DNA from: G963665925 sp963678925
GTDB taxonomy: Bacteria > Bacillota > Clostridia > Peptostreptococcales > Acidaminobacteraceae
DNA: 64,000 nt
Direction of reading: 5' to 3'
NCBI GenBank assembly: GCA_963678925.1
Contig: OY787533.1
Location: 4,588,001 to 4,652,000, forward strand
Below are positions 1 to 8,893 of the stretch, piece after piece. How positions within the stretch are numbered: position 1 is the stretch's first letter; each line of letters starts with the position of its first letter. The notes below the pieces were generated by a model that saw only the letters and a program-made list of their open reading frames with translations, ran no database searches and was not told the origin of the DNA. The translations under genes and the position numbers were made by a program.

Positions 1-82
1 TAGCTTTAACAGCTGATGCAGGCACATTACTGGTTTTATCCAATAATGTGCCATCCAGATCTATAAAAATATACTTATTCAT
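1..82 (-). CDS. HAD-superfamily hydrolase, N-terminal fragment
   Basis: Only the first 27 codons lie in the window; the rest is beyond the left edge. The minus strand starts at an ATG at 82 and reads MNKYIFIDLDGTLLDKTSNV. This contains the DxDGTLL motif I of HAD phosphatases, where the first Asp is the nucleophile. The preference for I/L around the motif and the very short N-terminus fit Cof-type sugar-phosphate phosphatases. It lies just downstream of ptsI on the same strand and may belong to the same transcript. Substrate cannot be inferred from this fragment. Confidence 0.75.
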   Translation of the reverse strand, partial: MNKYIFIDLDGTLLDKTSNVPASAVKA

Positions 83-117
83 TGTAACCATTCCCGTCTA
101 TCAATGACTTGATTTAA

Positions 118-1893
118 CTATAAAAACATTTTCAATTCTTCGGGAAGTGCTTTAACTAAAAGTGCTTCAATCTCTGAAGCCGTGCCGAGGGAAAGCGCCT
201 CATTGGCAATTTTTTCAGCATATTTGCGATCTATACCGCTTATCATTTTTCGAATACGTAGAAGCTTTGCTGGACTGACGCTGAATTCTTCCAGACCAAG
301 ACCCACTAGAAGCAGTGCTGCTTTTGGATCGCCTGCCATTTCCCCGCACATACCTGCAAATTTATCGTTGTCTTCCCCCTGCGCAGCGTCAACAACGGCT
401 TTAACGAGTCTTACCATGGCTGGATGATAGCTGTTATACAGCGCACCAATCTGCTGATTCATTCGATCCACTGCCACAGTGTACTGCGTCAGATCATTAC
501 TTCCTATACTGAAGAAATCCACTTCTTTTATAAGAATGTCCGCAATGATTGCAGCAGAAGGTATTTCAATCATAATACCAACTTTGATATTTTCGTCAAA
601 GTCATGCCCTGATGCTCTTAGCTGGTCTTTTGCAATATCAACCTGTTCCTTTGCAGCTCTAATTTCGTCAAGGGAGCTTACCATCGGAAACATAATTAAT
701 GCTTTTCCATAAGCACTTGCTCTAAGTATAGCACGAAGTTGAGTTTGAAACATTTCTGTGTCACTCAGACATATTCTCAGTGCCCTATATCCAAGAAAAG
801 GATTCATTTCTTTTTCGAGATTCAAATAGGAAACTTCCTTGTCTCCACCTATATCCATCGTTCTAATAATTACAGGCTTGTTTTCCATACCTGAAACCAC
901 AGTCTTATATGCTTCAAACTGCTCATTTTCAGTTGGTAAAGTATTGCGATCCATAAATAAAAACTCAGAACGGAAAAGGCCTACACCCTCTGCGCCAACA
1001 GCTTTTATTGCATCAACCTCAGTTGGACCCATTACATTTGCAACCAACTGTATCACAGTGCCGTCTTTTGTAATCGTTTCTCTGTTTCTAAACTGATCAA
1101 GAGAAGCTTTTATAGTTTTTTCTGCTTCAATATCATATTTTGCTTTTTCAACAAAATCACGACTCAATTTTGATTTTAGAAGACCTTGCGTTCCGTCTAT
1201 GTAAATCAAATCATTTGATTCAATATCTTTAGCTATTGAAACAGCACCCGCACATCCCATCACTGCCGGAATGCCCATATTACTTGCCAAAATTGCCGTA
1301 TGTGACGTTTTACCGCCTACTTCAGTCACAATACCCAAAAGATTCTCTTGATCTACCGATGCCATCATTGATGGCGCAATATCGTGCGCGATTAGAATTG
1401 TTGGTTCACTCAATGTACTCACATCTGGATGTTCAATACCTAGGAGGGCATTCATTATCCTTGCACCAATATCTCTAATGTCATGTGCACGTTCTTGCAT
1501 ATAAGCATTATCCATACTCTCAAAGAGTGCGGCATTTGCTTCTACTGTACTTTGTACAGCACCCTCTGCAGTCATGTTCTTTTCTTTCACTGCACTTTCA
1601 AAACCCTCCAAGAACATAGGGTCCTGAAGAATCATGATATGCGCTTCCATAACTTCAGCTTTTTCTGTGCCACCCGTACTTAAAGCTTTATCCTGTATGT
1701 CAGAAATTTGTTTTTTTGCTTTTGAAGTTGCTTCTTCAATACGTTCAATTTCATTAGTTATCTCAGCACTTTCAATCTGCTTTTGCGTATAGTCTTCGTG
1801 TTCGACCATTTCTATGACCCTAAAAGATCCAAGCGCAAGCCCAGGCGAAGCACCAACACCGAACAGCTCATTTGTATTTTTCACGATTAGCAC
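118..1893 (-). CDS. ptsI: PTS enzyme I (phosphoenolpyruvate-protein phosphotransferase)
   Basis: Cytoplasmic enzyme that takes phosphate from PEP and passes it to HPr, the first step of the sugar phosphotransferase system. At 591 residues it has normal length. The swivelling domain carries GGKTSHTAI with the phosphorylated His near residue 198. The PEP-binding barrel shows the conserved blocks around LFRSEFLFMDR, MIEIPSA, SIGSNDLTQY and MCGEMAGD. The start overlaps the end of ptsH by 7 bases, so the two are translationally coupled. It lies downstream of a phospho-beta-glucosidase and a beta-glucoside permease, so the general PTS enzymes appear to be made together with one substrate-specific system. 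Confidence 0.97.
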   Translation of the reverse strand: MLIVKNTNELFGVGASPGLALGSFRVIEMVEHEDYTQKQIESAEITNEIERIEEATSKAKKQISDIQDKALSTGGTEKAEVMEAHIMILQDPMFLEGFESAVKEKNMTAEGAVQSTVEANAALFESMDNAYMQERAHDIRDIGARIMNALLGIEHPDVSTLSEPTILIAHDIAPSMMASVDQENLLGIVTEVGGKTSHTAILASNMGIPAVMGCAGAVSIAKDIESNDLIYIDGTQGLLKSKLSRDFVEKAKYDIEAEKTIKASLDQFRNRETITKDGTVIQLVANVMGPTEVDAIKAVGAEGVGLFRSEFLFMDRNTLPTENEQFEAYKTVVSGMENKPVIIRTMDIGGDKEVSYLNLEKEMNPFLGYRALRICLSDTEMFQTQLRAILRASAYGKALIMFPMVSSLDEIRAAKEQVDIAKDQLRASGHDFDENIKVGIMIEIPSAAIIADILIKEVDFFSIGSNDLTQYTVAVDRMNQQIGALYNSYHPAMVRLVKAVVDAAQGEDNDKFAGMCGEMAGDPKAALLLVGLGLEEFSVSPAKLLRIRKMISGIDRKYAEKIANEALSLGTASEIEALLVKALPEELKMFL

Positions 1894-2156
1894 CCACTAA
1901 TCGATTCAATTACACTAACCACGCTTTGTATCGCTTCTTCTTCATCCACACCTTCACACTGAACCGTTACAGTATCGCCGTGAAGAATTGATCCGCCAAG
2001 AATATTCATGATACTCTTCGCATTAATCTTATTGTCATTATGAATCAAGAACACTTGGCTATTAAATTTGACAGCACTACCTACAAGCTGTGCTGCTGGT
2101 CTTGCATGAATGCCTTGTGCTGCTGTTATCTCTATCGTTTTTTCAATCATTTTCAT
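1887..2156 (-). CDS. ptsH: Phosphocarrier protein HPr
   Basis: Small phosphocarrier of 89 residues that moves phosphate from enzyme I to the sugar-specific IIA domains. The active-site block GIHARPA places the phosphorylated His at residue 17. The regulatory serine block NAKSIMNILGG puts Ser at about residue 48, the site that HPr kinase modifies in Gram-positive bacteria, so catabolite regulation through Ser-phosphorylated HPr is possible. The ATG at 2156 follows an upstream AGGAG sequence. Its stop overlaps the ptsI start. Confidence 0.97.
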   Translation of the reverse strand: MKMIEKTIEITAAQGIHARPAAQLVGSAVKFNSQVFLIHNDNKINAKSIMNILGGSILHGDTVTVQCEGVDEEEAIQSVVSVIESISGC

Positions 2157-2199
2157 ACTCCTTTATGAATTTAATCTACTTCGCTTCTATTTGAAAAAT

Positions 2200-2233
2200 A
2201 ATATAGGGCTGCTCATAAATGCATAACAGCCCA
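2200..2233 (-). terminator. Stem-loop between bglA-like gene and ptsH
   Basis: On the minus strand GGGCTG and CAGCCC arms enclose a loop of about 15 bases and are followed by an A/T-rich run containing several Ts. It lies 18 bases after the beta-glucosidase stop and before ptsH. It could be a partial terminator that lowers ptsHI expression or a processing hairpin. The T-tract is interrupted, so strength is uncertain. Confidence 0.5.
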
Positions 2234-2250
2234 AATGTTCAACTTGAAAA

Positions 2251-3651
2251 TTATTTTAGGTTCGCACCGTTACTCGCAATAATATCCTTATACCAGTGGA
2301 AACTCTTTTTTCTATATCTTTCAAGTGTTCCACTGCCATCATTGTGCCGATCAACATAAATGTACCCATAACGCTTCTTCATTTCAGCGGTTGAAGCACT
2401 CACCATATCAATGCAGCCCCAGCTTGTATAACCCATGACATCGACACCGTCTTCTATAGCTTCAGCCACTTGAGCAAGATGATCATTCAGATAATCAATG
2501 CGATAATCATCAACAACTGTCTTTTCGCCGTTCACTTCAACAAGTTTATCGTTTGCACCTAGACCATTTTCAACAATAAATAGGGGCTTTTGATATCTGT
2601 CATAAAAATAGTTCAAGATATAACGCAGTCCTTGTGGATCAATTTGCCATCCCCACTCCGACTCTTTCAAAAGTGGATTTTTCACGCCACCCATGATATT
2701 TGTTTCAGCATGTTCTAAGACTTCTGCTGACTCACAAACACTCATATAGTAGCTGAAAGATATGAAATCTACAGTATTCTTAAGCAGTTCAAGATCGCCT
2801 TCTTGAATATCCAGCTCAACGCCAAGTTCTTTGAATACACGTCTGCTGTATGATGGGTAATATCCTCTTACGTGAACGTCTGCAAAAAGCATTGTTTCTC
2901 TTTCTTTTTGCATCGCCGCGATGACATCGTCAGGACTCGGTGTCATCGGATACACCGGAATTCCAAGAATCATACAACCTACCTTAGCGTCTGGATCAAT
3001 TTCATGACACCGTTTTGTTGCAAGGGCACTTGCAAGAAGTTCATTGTGAATTGCCTGATATAAATCTGATTTTGAAAGCTGATCTTTTGGTGTTAAAATT
3101 CCACCACTCATAAGCGGTGCATGCACTACTGAATTAATTTCATTGAACGTAAGATAATACGGCACCCTTCCTTTAAAACGCTCAAAGACTGTGCATACAT
3201 ATCTTTCATAAAATTCAATAAGTCTACGATCTGTCCAGCCATCGTATTTCTTCGCAAGATTAAGAGGTGTTTCATAATGTGACAATGTAAACATCACTTT
3301 AATACCATACTTGTCACATTCATCAAGCAAATTCTCATAGAATTTTAGCCCGGCTTCATTAGGCTCAGCATCATCTCCATTGGGAAAAATTCGAGACCAT
3401 GCAATAGATGTTCTGAAAACCTTAAAGCCCATTTCCGCTAGGAGTGCAATATCTTCTTTATATCGATTATAAAAATCAATACCATATAGTTTTAAGTTGT
3501 CTTCAGTTGGCACTTCAGTTGGAGGAGCCATTAGGCCTTTGGGCATAATATCTTGGATAGATAAGCCTTTGCCATCTGTTGCATACGCGCCTTCAAATTG
3601 ATTTGCTGCTGCAGCGCCTCCCCAAAGAAAATCTTTTGGAAATACTTTCAT
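2251..3651 (-). CDS. 6-phospho-beta-glucosidase, glycoside hydrolase family 1
   Basis: Hydrolyses phosphorylated beta-glucosides (cellobiose-6-P, arbutin-6-P, salicin-6-P) delivered by the PTS permease encoded next to it. At 466 residues it is a typical GH1 length. The acid/base Glu is in LTFNEIN (about E171) and the nucleophile in FIVENGLG (about E361). The C-terminal SxxxxMKKRYG block with Lys and Tyr is the phosphate-binding signature separating 6-phospho enzymes from plain beta-glucosidases. A GGAGG site sits 7 bases before the ATG. It is the second gene after the permease in the beta-glucoside operon. Confidence 0.95.
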   Translation of the reverse strand: MKVFPKDFLWGGAAAANQFEGAYATDGKGLSIQDIMPKGLMAPPTEVPTEDNLKLYGIDFYNRYKEDIALLAEMGFKVFRTSIAWSRIFPNGDDAEPNEAGLKFYENLLDECDKYGIKVMFTLSHYETPLNLAKKYDGWTDRRLIEFYERYVCTVFERFKGRVPYYLTFNEINSVVHAPLMSGGILTPKDQLSKSDLYQAIHNELLASALATKRCHEIDPDAKVGCMILGIPVYPMTPSPDDVIAAMQKERETMLFADVHVRGYYPSYSRRVFKELGVELDIQEGDLELLKNTVDFISFSYYMSVCESAEVLEHAETNIMGGVKNPLLKESEWGWQIDPQGLRYILNYFYDRYQKPLFIVENGLGANDKLVEVNGEKTVVDDYRIDYLNDHLAQVAEAIEDGVDVMGYTSWGCIDMVSASTAEMKKRYGYIYVDRHNDGSGTLERYRKKSFHWYKDIIASNGANLK

Positions 3652-3669
3652 ATTTTGCCTCCTATATCA

Positions 3670-5493
3670 CTACCCTACTACTGTAAGGATTTCTTCTTCA
3701 ATTGATATTTCCTTCGCATGACACTCAATAACGTCTGCATACTTATCAGAATTTGTCACAATAACAGGCGTTGACATATTATAGCCTGCACTTTCGATCG
3801 CTTTCATATCAAATTCCAGAATAAGATCGCCACGCTTAATCTTTTGACCTTGCTTCACTTTTGGTGTGAAATATTTTCCATCTAGCTGTACTGTATTCAG
3901 GCCTACATGAATAAGGATCTCTGTACCTTTATCCGATGCCAAACCAATTGCATGGCCAGATGGGAACATTACAGAAACTGTTCCGTCTACAGGTGCATAT
4001 ACCTTACCTTCTTTAGGTTTAATAGCAACGCCTTTGCCCATTGCGCCTGATGCGAAGACTTGGTCTTCAATATCACTTAGAACTTCTACTTCACCTTTGA
4101 TTGGACTAAAAATTGATTCTGAACTTACTTTTGCATTAGGAGATACTCGAACCTCTGATTCCGCCTTTTTTTCATCATAGCCAAGTACCAGAACCGCTGC
4201 AAAGCCTAGTATGAATGATGCCATAACGCCAACAATATGATAAATCATTGGCTCAAACACTGGAATTGCCAAGAAGCTCGGAAAAGCAAACGCAACACCT
4301 TTAACTCCAAATATACCATTGATCGCACCACCGATTGCACCAGAAACCAATACATATACAATCGTCTTTTTGTACTTGGTGAGGAAGCCGTAAATAATCG
4401 GCTCAGTAACACCTGACAATGCACCTGTTACAAATGTTGTAGATGCAAGTGCACGTTCTTTCTTGTCTCTTGTTCTAACCATAATGCCAAGTACAACACC
4501 AAGTTGTGCAAATACAGCGCCAGCTGTCATAGCTGCAATTGGGCTCCCACCATGTGCAAGACCATTTACGATAATTGGCACGATTCCCCAATGAAGTCCC
4601 ATGACTGTAAGCGGTAACCAAGCAGCACCCATAACCGCACCTGTCAAAAATGCACTTTTTGTACTTAGAAAACCAATGCCAGCACCAATTGCATTACCTA
4701 CATAAATTCCGAATGGACCGAATACAAGCAATGTTAGCGGAACTACTACTAAGAATGAGATGAGTGGTACTAAGAACATCTGTACATTTCCAGGGATGAT
4801 TTTTTTCAGTTGTTTTTCAAATGCAGCTAAAATTGTAATTGCAATAAAGATTGGAAATACTGTTGATGAATAATCAATCATTACAAGTGGAATACCAAAA
4901 ATATCTGGCGCAACTTCTGCTGAAGAGAGTGCAACGATTGAAGGTTCAAGAAGTGCTGCACCTACAACACCGCCCACATATGGGTTTGCATCAAGATTGA
5001 TAGCTACAGTAATCCCCAGGAATATTGGCAAGAAATAGAAGGCTGCATTTGCCGTACCCATAAGTACAACATAGGTGCTTTCTGCTCCTGTAAACACACC
5101 TGCCATAACTAGAACCGCAAGAAGTGCTTTGATCATACCTGCACCAGCCAAGGCCCCAAGAAGTGGGCTGAAACTACGTGAAATGACTTTAAACACTCTA
5201 TCAAAGAGTTTTGGCTTTGGCATATCTTCAGGACTTGCCTTACTGATGTTTGTCGAGCTGATAATTTCTTCATATACTTTGCTGACATGTGTTCCTATTA
5301 CGACTTGGAACTGACCGCCACTTACTACTACACTCAATACACCCTCAAGGGACTGCACAGATGCTTTATCTGCTTTGCCCATATCTTTGAGTTCAAAACG
5401 CAGACGTGTCGCACAATGTACAAGCGCCCCAATATTTGCTTCACCGCCAACATACTTGACAATATTTCCAGCAAGTTCTTTATATTTCGACAT
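3670..5493 (-). CDS. PTS beta-glucoside transporter, fused IIBCA
   Basis: Membrane permease of 607 residues that imports and phosphorylates beta-glucosides. The order is IIB (residues 1-85, phosphorylated Cys about 27 in ALVHCATRLRF), then IIC with about ten hydrophobic segments (about 105-450), then a glucose-type IIA (about 470-607, active His in ILIHVGLNTVQLDGK). An in-frame ATG exists 15 bases upstream, but GAGGAGG is spaced correctly for the ATG at 5493, so I use that. The gene lies behind a RAT/terminator leader and next to a matching antiterminator gene, which indicates substrate-induced antitermination. Confidence 0.95.
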   Translation of the reverse strand: MSKYKELAGNIVKYVGGEANIGALVHCATRLRFELKDMGKADKASVQSLEGVLSVVVSGGQFQVVIGTHVSKVYEEIISSTNISKASPEDMPKPKLFDRVFKVISRSFSPLLGALAGAGMIKALLAVLVMAGVFTGAESTYVVLMGTANAAFYFLPIFLGITVAINLDANPYVGGVVGAALLEPSIVALSSAEVAPDIFGIPLVMIDYSSTVFPIFIAITILAAFEKQLKKIIPGNVQMFLVPLISFLVVVPLTLLVFGPFGIYVGNAIGAGIGFLSTKSAFLTGAVMGAAWLPLTVMGLHWGIVPIIVNGLAHGGSPIAAMTAGAVFAQLGVVLGIMVRTRDKKERALASTTFVTGALSGVTEPIIYGFLTKYKKTIVYVLVSGAIGGAINGIFGVKGVAFAFPSFLAIPVFEPMIYHIVGVMASFILGFAAVLVLGYDEKKAESEVRVSPNAKVSSESIFSPIKGEVEVLSDIEDQVFASGAMGKGVAIKPKEGKVYAPVDGTVSVMFPSGHAIGLASDKGTEILIHVGLNTVQLDGKYFTPKVKQGQKIKRGDLILEFDMKAIESAGYNMSTPVIVTNSDKYADVIECHAKEISIEEEILTVVG

Positions 5494-5580
5494 AATGATC
5501 CTCCTCATTTTATCTTTAATGCGTTAAACAATCCTTGTATCAGCGCGCATGATACATCGGATTAAATTAAAATTGAATAT

Positions 5581-5634
5581 AAAAAAACCTGAATAAAACA
5601 GACTTGTTCCTAAGTCCGCTTCGTTCAGGTTTTG
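5581..5634 (-). terminator. Leader terminator before the beta-glucoside PTS operon
   Basis: On the minus strand an AACCTGAA arm and a TTCAGGTT arm enclose about 30 bases (with an inner GACTT/AAGTC pairing), followed by seven Ts. The 5' arm overlaps the 3' end of the RAT element, so the two structures exclude each other, as expected for BglG/LicT antitermination. Confidence 0.88.
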
Positions 5635-5656
5635 CCTGCATAACCAGTAACAATCC
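5628..5656 (-). promoter_or_regulatory. RAT antiterminator element of the PTS operon
   Basis: The minus-strand leader reads GGATTGTTACTG, a short spacer, then GCAGGCAAAACC. This matches the ribonucleic antiterminator bound by LicT/SacY-type proteins. It overlaps the start of the terminator stem at 5581-5634. A candidate -10 box (TATACT, 5670-5675) sits just upstream, at the 3' end of the antiterminator gene, so the operon can be transcribed separately. Confidence 0.9.
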
Positions 5657-5687
5657 GTCTATTGAAGTGAGTATATCATCTATTATG

Positions 5688-6530
5688 TTATTGATTTGAC
5701 TTTTTAATAAGCCGTTGAATATGTACTGATATATACAACATTTCTTCAGAAGTCAAACTATAATCAAATTCTTTTTGAACGTATTTAACAATCTTTTCAG
5801 TACATGAAAATGAATCTGGATACTTTCTCTTTATAAACTCATAAAGCTCAACGTCATCTGATTCATTATATAAATTACCATGTACCAGTCGCTGACTGAA
5901 AAACTTTAAATGTGTTACGAATCTATGGTAGCTGAGTGACTCTTCATCCAGTTGAATCATGAAATGCATCCGGACAATTTCAAGAACACCTTTCATAACC
6001 TTTGTCATCGACATAACCATTGGCATCTCTTCATCAAGCTGAGCGTTGATCAGGTGAAGTGCTATAAATGCAGCTTCATCTTCAGGCATCTCTAAATTGT
6101 AGCGGTTATTAATAATCTCTACCGCATGTTTTCCCAATTCAAATTCTTCTTTATAAAGGCGTTTTATTTCCCACAAAAGGCCATTTCTTATAACCTGTCC
6201 CTCTTTATACCTTTGAACTGCATAAAACAAATGATCTGTTAGGCTGATCACAATACTGCCATTCATTTTTTTCCCAAGCTTTAATTTAGCAGTTTGAATT
6301 ATTTCTTCAGTAACACTAAAGTATTCAAGCGGTATTTCGTATAAGAGATCAGCAAGCCTATGTTGCATACCTTCGTTTACCTGATGGAATACCTTTTCAA
6401 CCTTATCACTTTCGATTGTATCACCACGTTTTTTTTGAAAAGCGATTCCGCGACCCATGATAACAATATCATTCTCATGTTCATCCTTAGATAGAACAAC
6501 ATTATTATTATAAACTTTATTAATCAGCAT
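5688..6530 (-). CDS. BglG/LicT family transcriptional antiterminator
   Basis: RNA-binding regulator of 280 residues. The first 55 residues form the CAT RNA-binding domain; two PTS regulation domains follow. The four conserved phosphorylatable histidines are present: about H100 and H159 (PRD1), H207 and H270 (PRD2). These positions match LicT closely. When substrate is present and the permease is dephosphorylated, the protein should bind the RAT elements and allow read-through. It has its own RAT/terminator leader and so probably stimulates its own synthesis. The downstream target is the adjacent permease/glucosidase operon. Confidence 0.95.
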   Translation of the reverse strand: MLINKVYNNNVVLSKDEHENDIVIMGRGIAFQKKRGDTIESDKVEKVFHQVNEGMQHRLADLLYEIPLEYFSVTEEIIQTAKLKLGKKMNGSIVISLTDHLFYAVQRYKEGQVIRNGLLWEIKRLYKEEFELGKHAVEIINNRYNLEMPEDEAAFIALHLINAQLDEEMPMVMSMTKVMKGVLEIVRMHFMIQLDEESLSYHRFVTHLKFFSQRLVHGNLYNESDDVELYEFIKRKYPDSFSCTEKIVKYVQKEFDYSLTSEEMLYISVHIQRLIKKSNQ

Positions 6531-6573
6531 GGTATCACATCCTCTTTAAACATAGCTTCAAAATGTATAAATC

Positions 6574-6619
6574 AAAAAAAGCAAAACTCTAGACCTATTT
6601 TAGGGTAAAGAGTTTTGCC
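6574..6619 (-). terminator. Leader terminator before the antiterminator gene
   Basis: The minus strand forms a stem from GCAAAACTCT and AGAGTTTTGC with a loop of about 20 bases, followed by a seven-T run. The 5' arm overlaps the RAT element immediately upstream. Confidence 0.88.
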
Positions 6620-6638
6620 TGCTCGACCAGTAACAATC
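6611..6638 (-). promoter_or_regulatory. RAT antiterminator element of the antiterminator gene
   Basis: GATTGTTACTG, a short spacer and GCAGGCAAAACT on the minus strand repeat the RAT pattern found before the permease. It begins within a few bases of the predicted transcript start, so the RAT forms the 5' end of the mRNA. Confidence 0.88.
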
Positions 6639-6646
6639 TCAAAATT

Positions 6647-6675
6647 ATATTAGCAATCTTTCGGAATATTGTCAA
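6647..6675 (-). promoter_or_regulatory. Sigma-A promoter of the antiterminator gene
   Basis: A perfect TTGACA (-35, 6670-6675) is separated by 17 bases from TAATAT (-10, 6647-6652) on the minus strand. The expected start point falls just before the RAT element, which supports the assignment. Confidence 0.85.
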
Positions 6676-6711
6676 TCGTTTTCCTGAAACTTTTCATTTT
6701 ACCAAAAACAT

Positions 6712-6752
6712 AAAAAGCTACAATCCGCATATTTAATGCGGTTGTAGCTTTT
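6712..6752 (-). terminator. Terminator after metF
   Basis: AAAAGCTACAA and TTGTAGCTTTT arms, each extended by CGCAT/ATGCG with one mismatch, enclose a short AT loop. Ts follow on both strands, so it could work in both directions. It lies 27 bases after the metF stop and ends the methionine-supply operon. Confidence 0.85.
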
Positions 6753-6779
6753 CAAATTTTTTAGATTAAGTTCAATGTA

Positions 6780-7688
6780 TTACTTAACTTCAATTGCATT
6801 CCCAGAAGAATCAACCAGCGTTCTACGGATTGACTTAATTGCATCTGTAATTTTTGCAGCTGTCTCTGGCTTGTTCATCGTATAGATGTGAACGCCATCA
6901 ATGCCCCAGCTCAGCAGGTCAATAATCTGCTCAATCGCATATGCCGTTCCTGCTTCTTTCAGAGCTATTGGATCATTTTCATATCTGTTGATAATACGAA
7001 GGAACTTCTTAGGCAGTGTACATCCGGAAAGCTGCTGAATTCTTAAAATCTGCGACTTGCTGAGTACAGGTAGAATACCGGCAATCATAGGTACATCAAT
7101 GCCGTGTGACTGGCACTTGTCGGCAAATCTATAGAAGATTTCATTGTCAAAGAAAAGCTGTGTAATCAGAAAATCAAGTCCAAGGGATGATTTCTTCTTC
7201 AGATTCCAAATATCTTCGTCAAGGGAATTTGCATCCAGGTGACCTTCAGGATAGCAGGCGCCGCCTATTGAAAAATCTCCGTGCTCTTGAATATGCTTGA
7301 CCAGGTCTGATGCGTACTGAAAATCATTCGGAAGCTCTGATGCTGGAATATCCTTTGGAATATCTCCACGCAGGGCAAGAATGTTCTCAACACCGCTCTT
7401 CTTAAGCTCGTCGAGGGTTTCATTAACCTCCTGCTTTGTCGAAGTGACACAGGTAAAGTGTGCAATAGACTCGATGTTATATTCCTTTTTAATACGTGAT
7501 GCGATTTCAATGGTTGTATCCTTTGACGTTCCACCTGCACCGTATGTTACGGATATAAAGTCCGGATCAAGGGGTTTGAGGGCATCAATTGTTTGAAAAA
7601 TCCCTTCTATATCCATATTTCTCTTTGGAGGAAATACCTCAAATGAAATGGTTGGCTTCTTTTCTTCAAGTATCTGCTTAATTTTCAT
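6780..7688 (-). CDS. metF: 5,10-methylenetetrahydrofolate reductase
   Basis: Reduces methylene-THF to methyl-THF, the methyl donor for methionine synthesis from homocysteine. It has 302 residues. The N-terminal SFEVFPPK block, VTYGAGG, the folate-binding region and FLITQLFFD are typical of the MetF TIM barrel. An in-frame ATG lies 24 bases upstream, but AAAGGATG is spaced for the ATG at 7688. It is the last gene of an operon that starts at a SAM-I riboswitch and also encodes homocysteine-forming proteins. The operon therefore supplies both halves of methionine: homocysteine and the methyl group. Confidence 0.95.
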   Translation of the reverse strand: MKIKQILEEKKPTISFEVFPPKRNMDIEGIFQTIDALKPLDPDFISVTYGAGGTSKDTTIEIASRIKKEYNIESIAHFTCVTSTKQEVNETLDELKKSGVENILALRGDIPKDIPASELPNDFQYASDLVKHIQEHGDFSIGGACYPEGHLDANSLDEDIWNLKKKSSLGLDFLITQLFFDNEIFYRFADKCQSHGIDVPMIAGILPVLSKSQILRIQQLSGCTLPKKFLRIINRYENDPIALKEAGTAYAIEQIIDLLSWGIDGVHIYTMNKPETAAKITDAIKSIRRTLVDSSGNAIEVK

Positions 7689-7743
7689 ACCGTTACATCC
7701 TTTCATATGCATTCCTTTTATATTTTTACGAAATGCACCTCAC

Positions 7744-8478
7744 TCAGCATAGTTCTATGTTGCCCCATGCCCCAATTTTATCTCCAACAATAATAAGAAT
7801 ACCCTCTACGCCATCAATTTGACTTGCCCACTCAATGGCCTTCTCTATATCTCGTGCACTTTTAACTTTATTGCCTGCTGACGTTGCTGTTGCATCAGCT
7901 AAGCATGTGTTCCTGCTGATAATCACTACGGCGTCTGCTTTCCCGAAGCTCAAGGAGTGTCCCACTGTTCCAGAGGATGTGCATATGCCGCAGGGTGTCA
8001 TCTCAGGCTTGATTTTTACAGCTACCTTCTCACTGAGTACGGATGTGCCTGCATGTATAAGAATTCTGCGTTCTACTGAGCTTCTTATAAAAATATCGCC
8101 ACCATTTTCAATGAAAATATCGGTCAGGTCTGGGTTTGAGTCCAGCAGTCCGGTCCCAACATATTCGGAAACAGCACCAGCGACCGCCGCCATAGGCCCA
8201 ACCTCTGCCAGTTGCGCTGCACCGATCATTTTCTGAATGACCGCTTCTGCATGTATGTCCTGATCAATCGGTTCAAGGCTTGTCTGAAAAACAGGTCGAC
8301 GCGCAATATATTCCTGCAAAATCTGCCTGACTTCTTTTAAATATCCATCTGCACCAGCAGACACATCAACACTTGAATAAATCTGCAGGTCGGACTCCTG
8401 GTCTATCAGGGTCTGTTCAACAAGAGCATGGCCGGAGGCTTTTTCCCTATACTTGCGTTCCTGGTACACACCTAGCAC
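7744..8478 (-). CDS. UPF0280 (COG2122) family protein
   Basis: About 244 residues, with the YQERKYRE start and the C-terminal IVGDKIGAWGNIEL typical of UPF0280 proteins. The reading frame continues upstream inside the ferredoxin gene; GTG at 8478 gives a 7-base overlap and is my choice, with GTG at 8469 as alternative. From memory, a COG2122 protein in Methanosarcina was linked to sulfide use in homocysteine synthesis, together with the two families encoded upstream here. The operon repeats that set in a bacterium. The biochemical activity is not known to me; the family is distantly ApbE-like in fold. Confidence 0.85.
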   Translation of the reverse strand: MLGVYQERKYREKASGHALVEQTLIDQESDLQIYSSVDVSAGADGYLKEVRQILQEYIARRPVFQTSLEPIDQDIHAEAVIQKMIGAAQLAEVGPMAAVAGAVSEYVGTGLLDSNPDLTDIFIENGGDIFIRSSVERRILIHAGTSVLSEKVAVKIKPEMTPCGICTSSGTVGHSLSFGKADAVVIISRNTCLADATATSAGNKVKSARDIEKAIEWASQIDGVEGILIIVGDKIGAWGNIELC

Positions 8479-8891
8479 CCGATACCGACTTCGTTTGTAA
8501 TCGCTTGAAGCGGACATGCCTGAATGCATAGATTGCAGCCCACGCAGCGGCTGTCATCATAAACCAGCTTCCAGTCCGTGTCATGCCCAATTCTCAGAGC
8601 CTTTGACCCACAGACTGTTGTACATAATCCACAGTCAACGCACTTGTTTTCAATGCGGTGGATTGTGCTCTTTACGAAATCCACTTCTATGTTGACGCCC
8701 TCAAGGTACTCAATCGCTTCACTGATTTTATCGGACTGACCTTCAACCTCAGCGAGCATGTGTCCCTGAAGGTTGATATCTATAGATGCTTTCAATATAT
8801 TCACTTTCAATCCAAACTCAGCTACCAGTTTATAAACTACAGGTTCCTGAGACTGTGTTGCTGGAAAATTTATAAGAAATTTTGTTTTCAT
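8472..8891 (-). CDS. NIL-domain protein with two 4Fe-4S clusters
   Basis: A 139-residue cytoplasmic protein. Residues 1-75 form a NIL domain, a small substrate-sensing fold also found on methionine ABC transporters. Residues 80-139 are a 2[4Fe-4S] ferredoxin with CVDCGLCTTVC and CVGCNLCIQACP. This is the partner of the DUF39 protein in the homocysteine-forming system of methanogens and many anaerobes; it probably supplies electrons or handles sulfide. It sits 2 bases after the DUF39 gene, with GGAGG before its ATG. Confidence 0.9.
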   Translation of the reverse strand: MKTKFLINFPATQSQEPVVYKLVAEFGLKVNILKASIDINLQGHMLAEVEGQSDKISEAIEYLEGVNIEVDFVKSTIHRIENKCVDCGLCTTVCGSKALRIGHDTDWKLVYDDSRCVGCNLCIQACPLQAITNEVGIGC

Positions 8892-8893
8892 GA

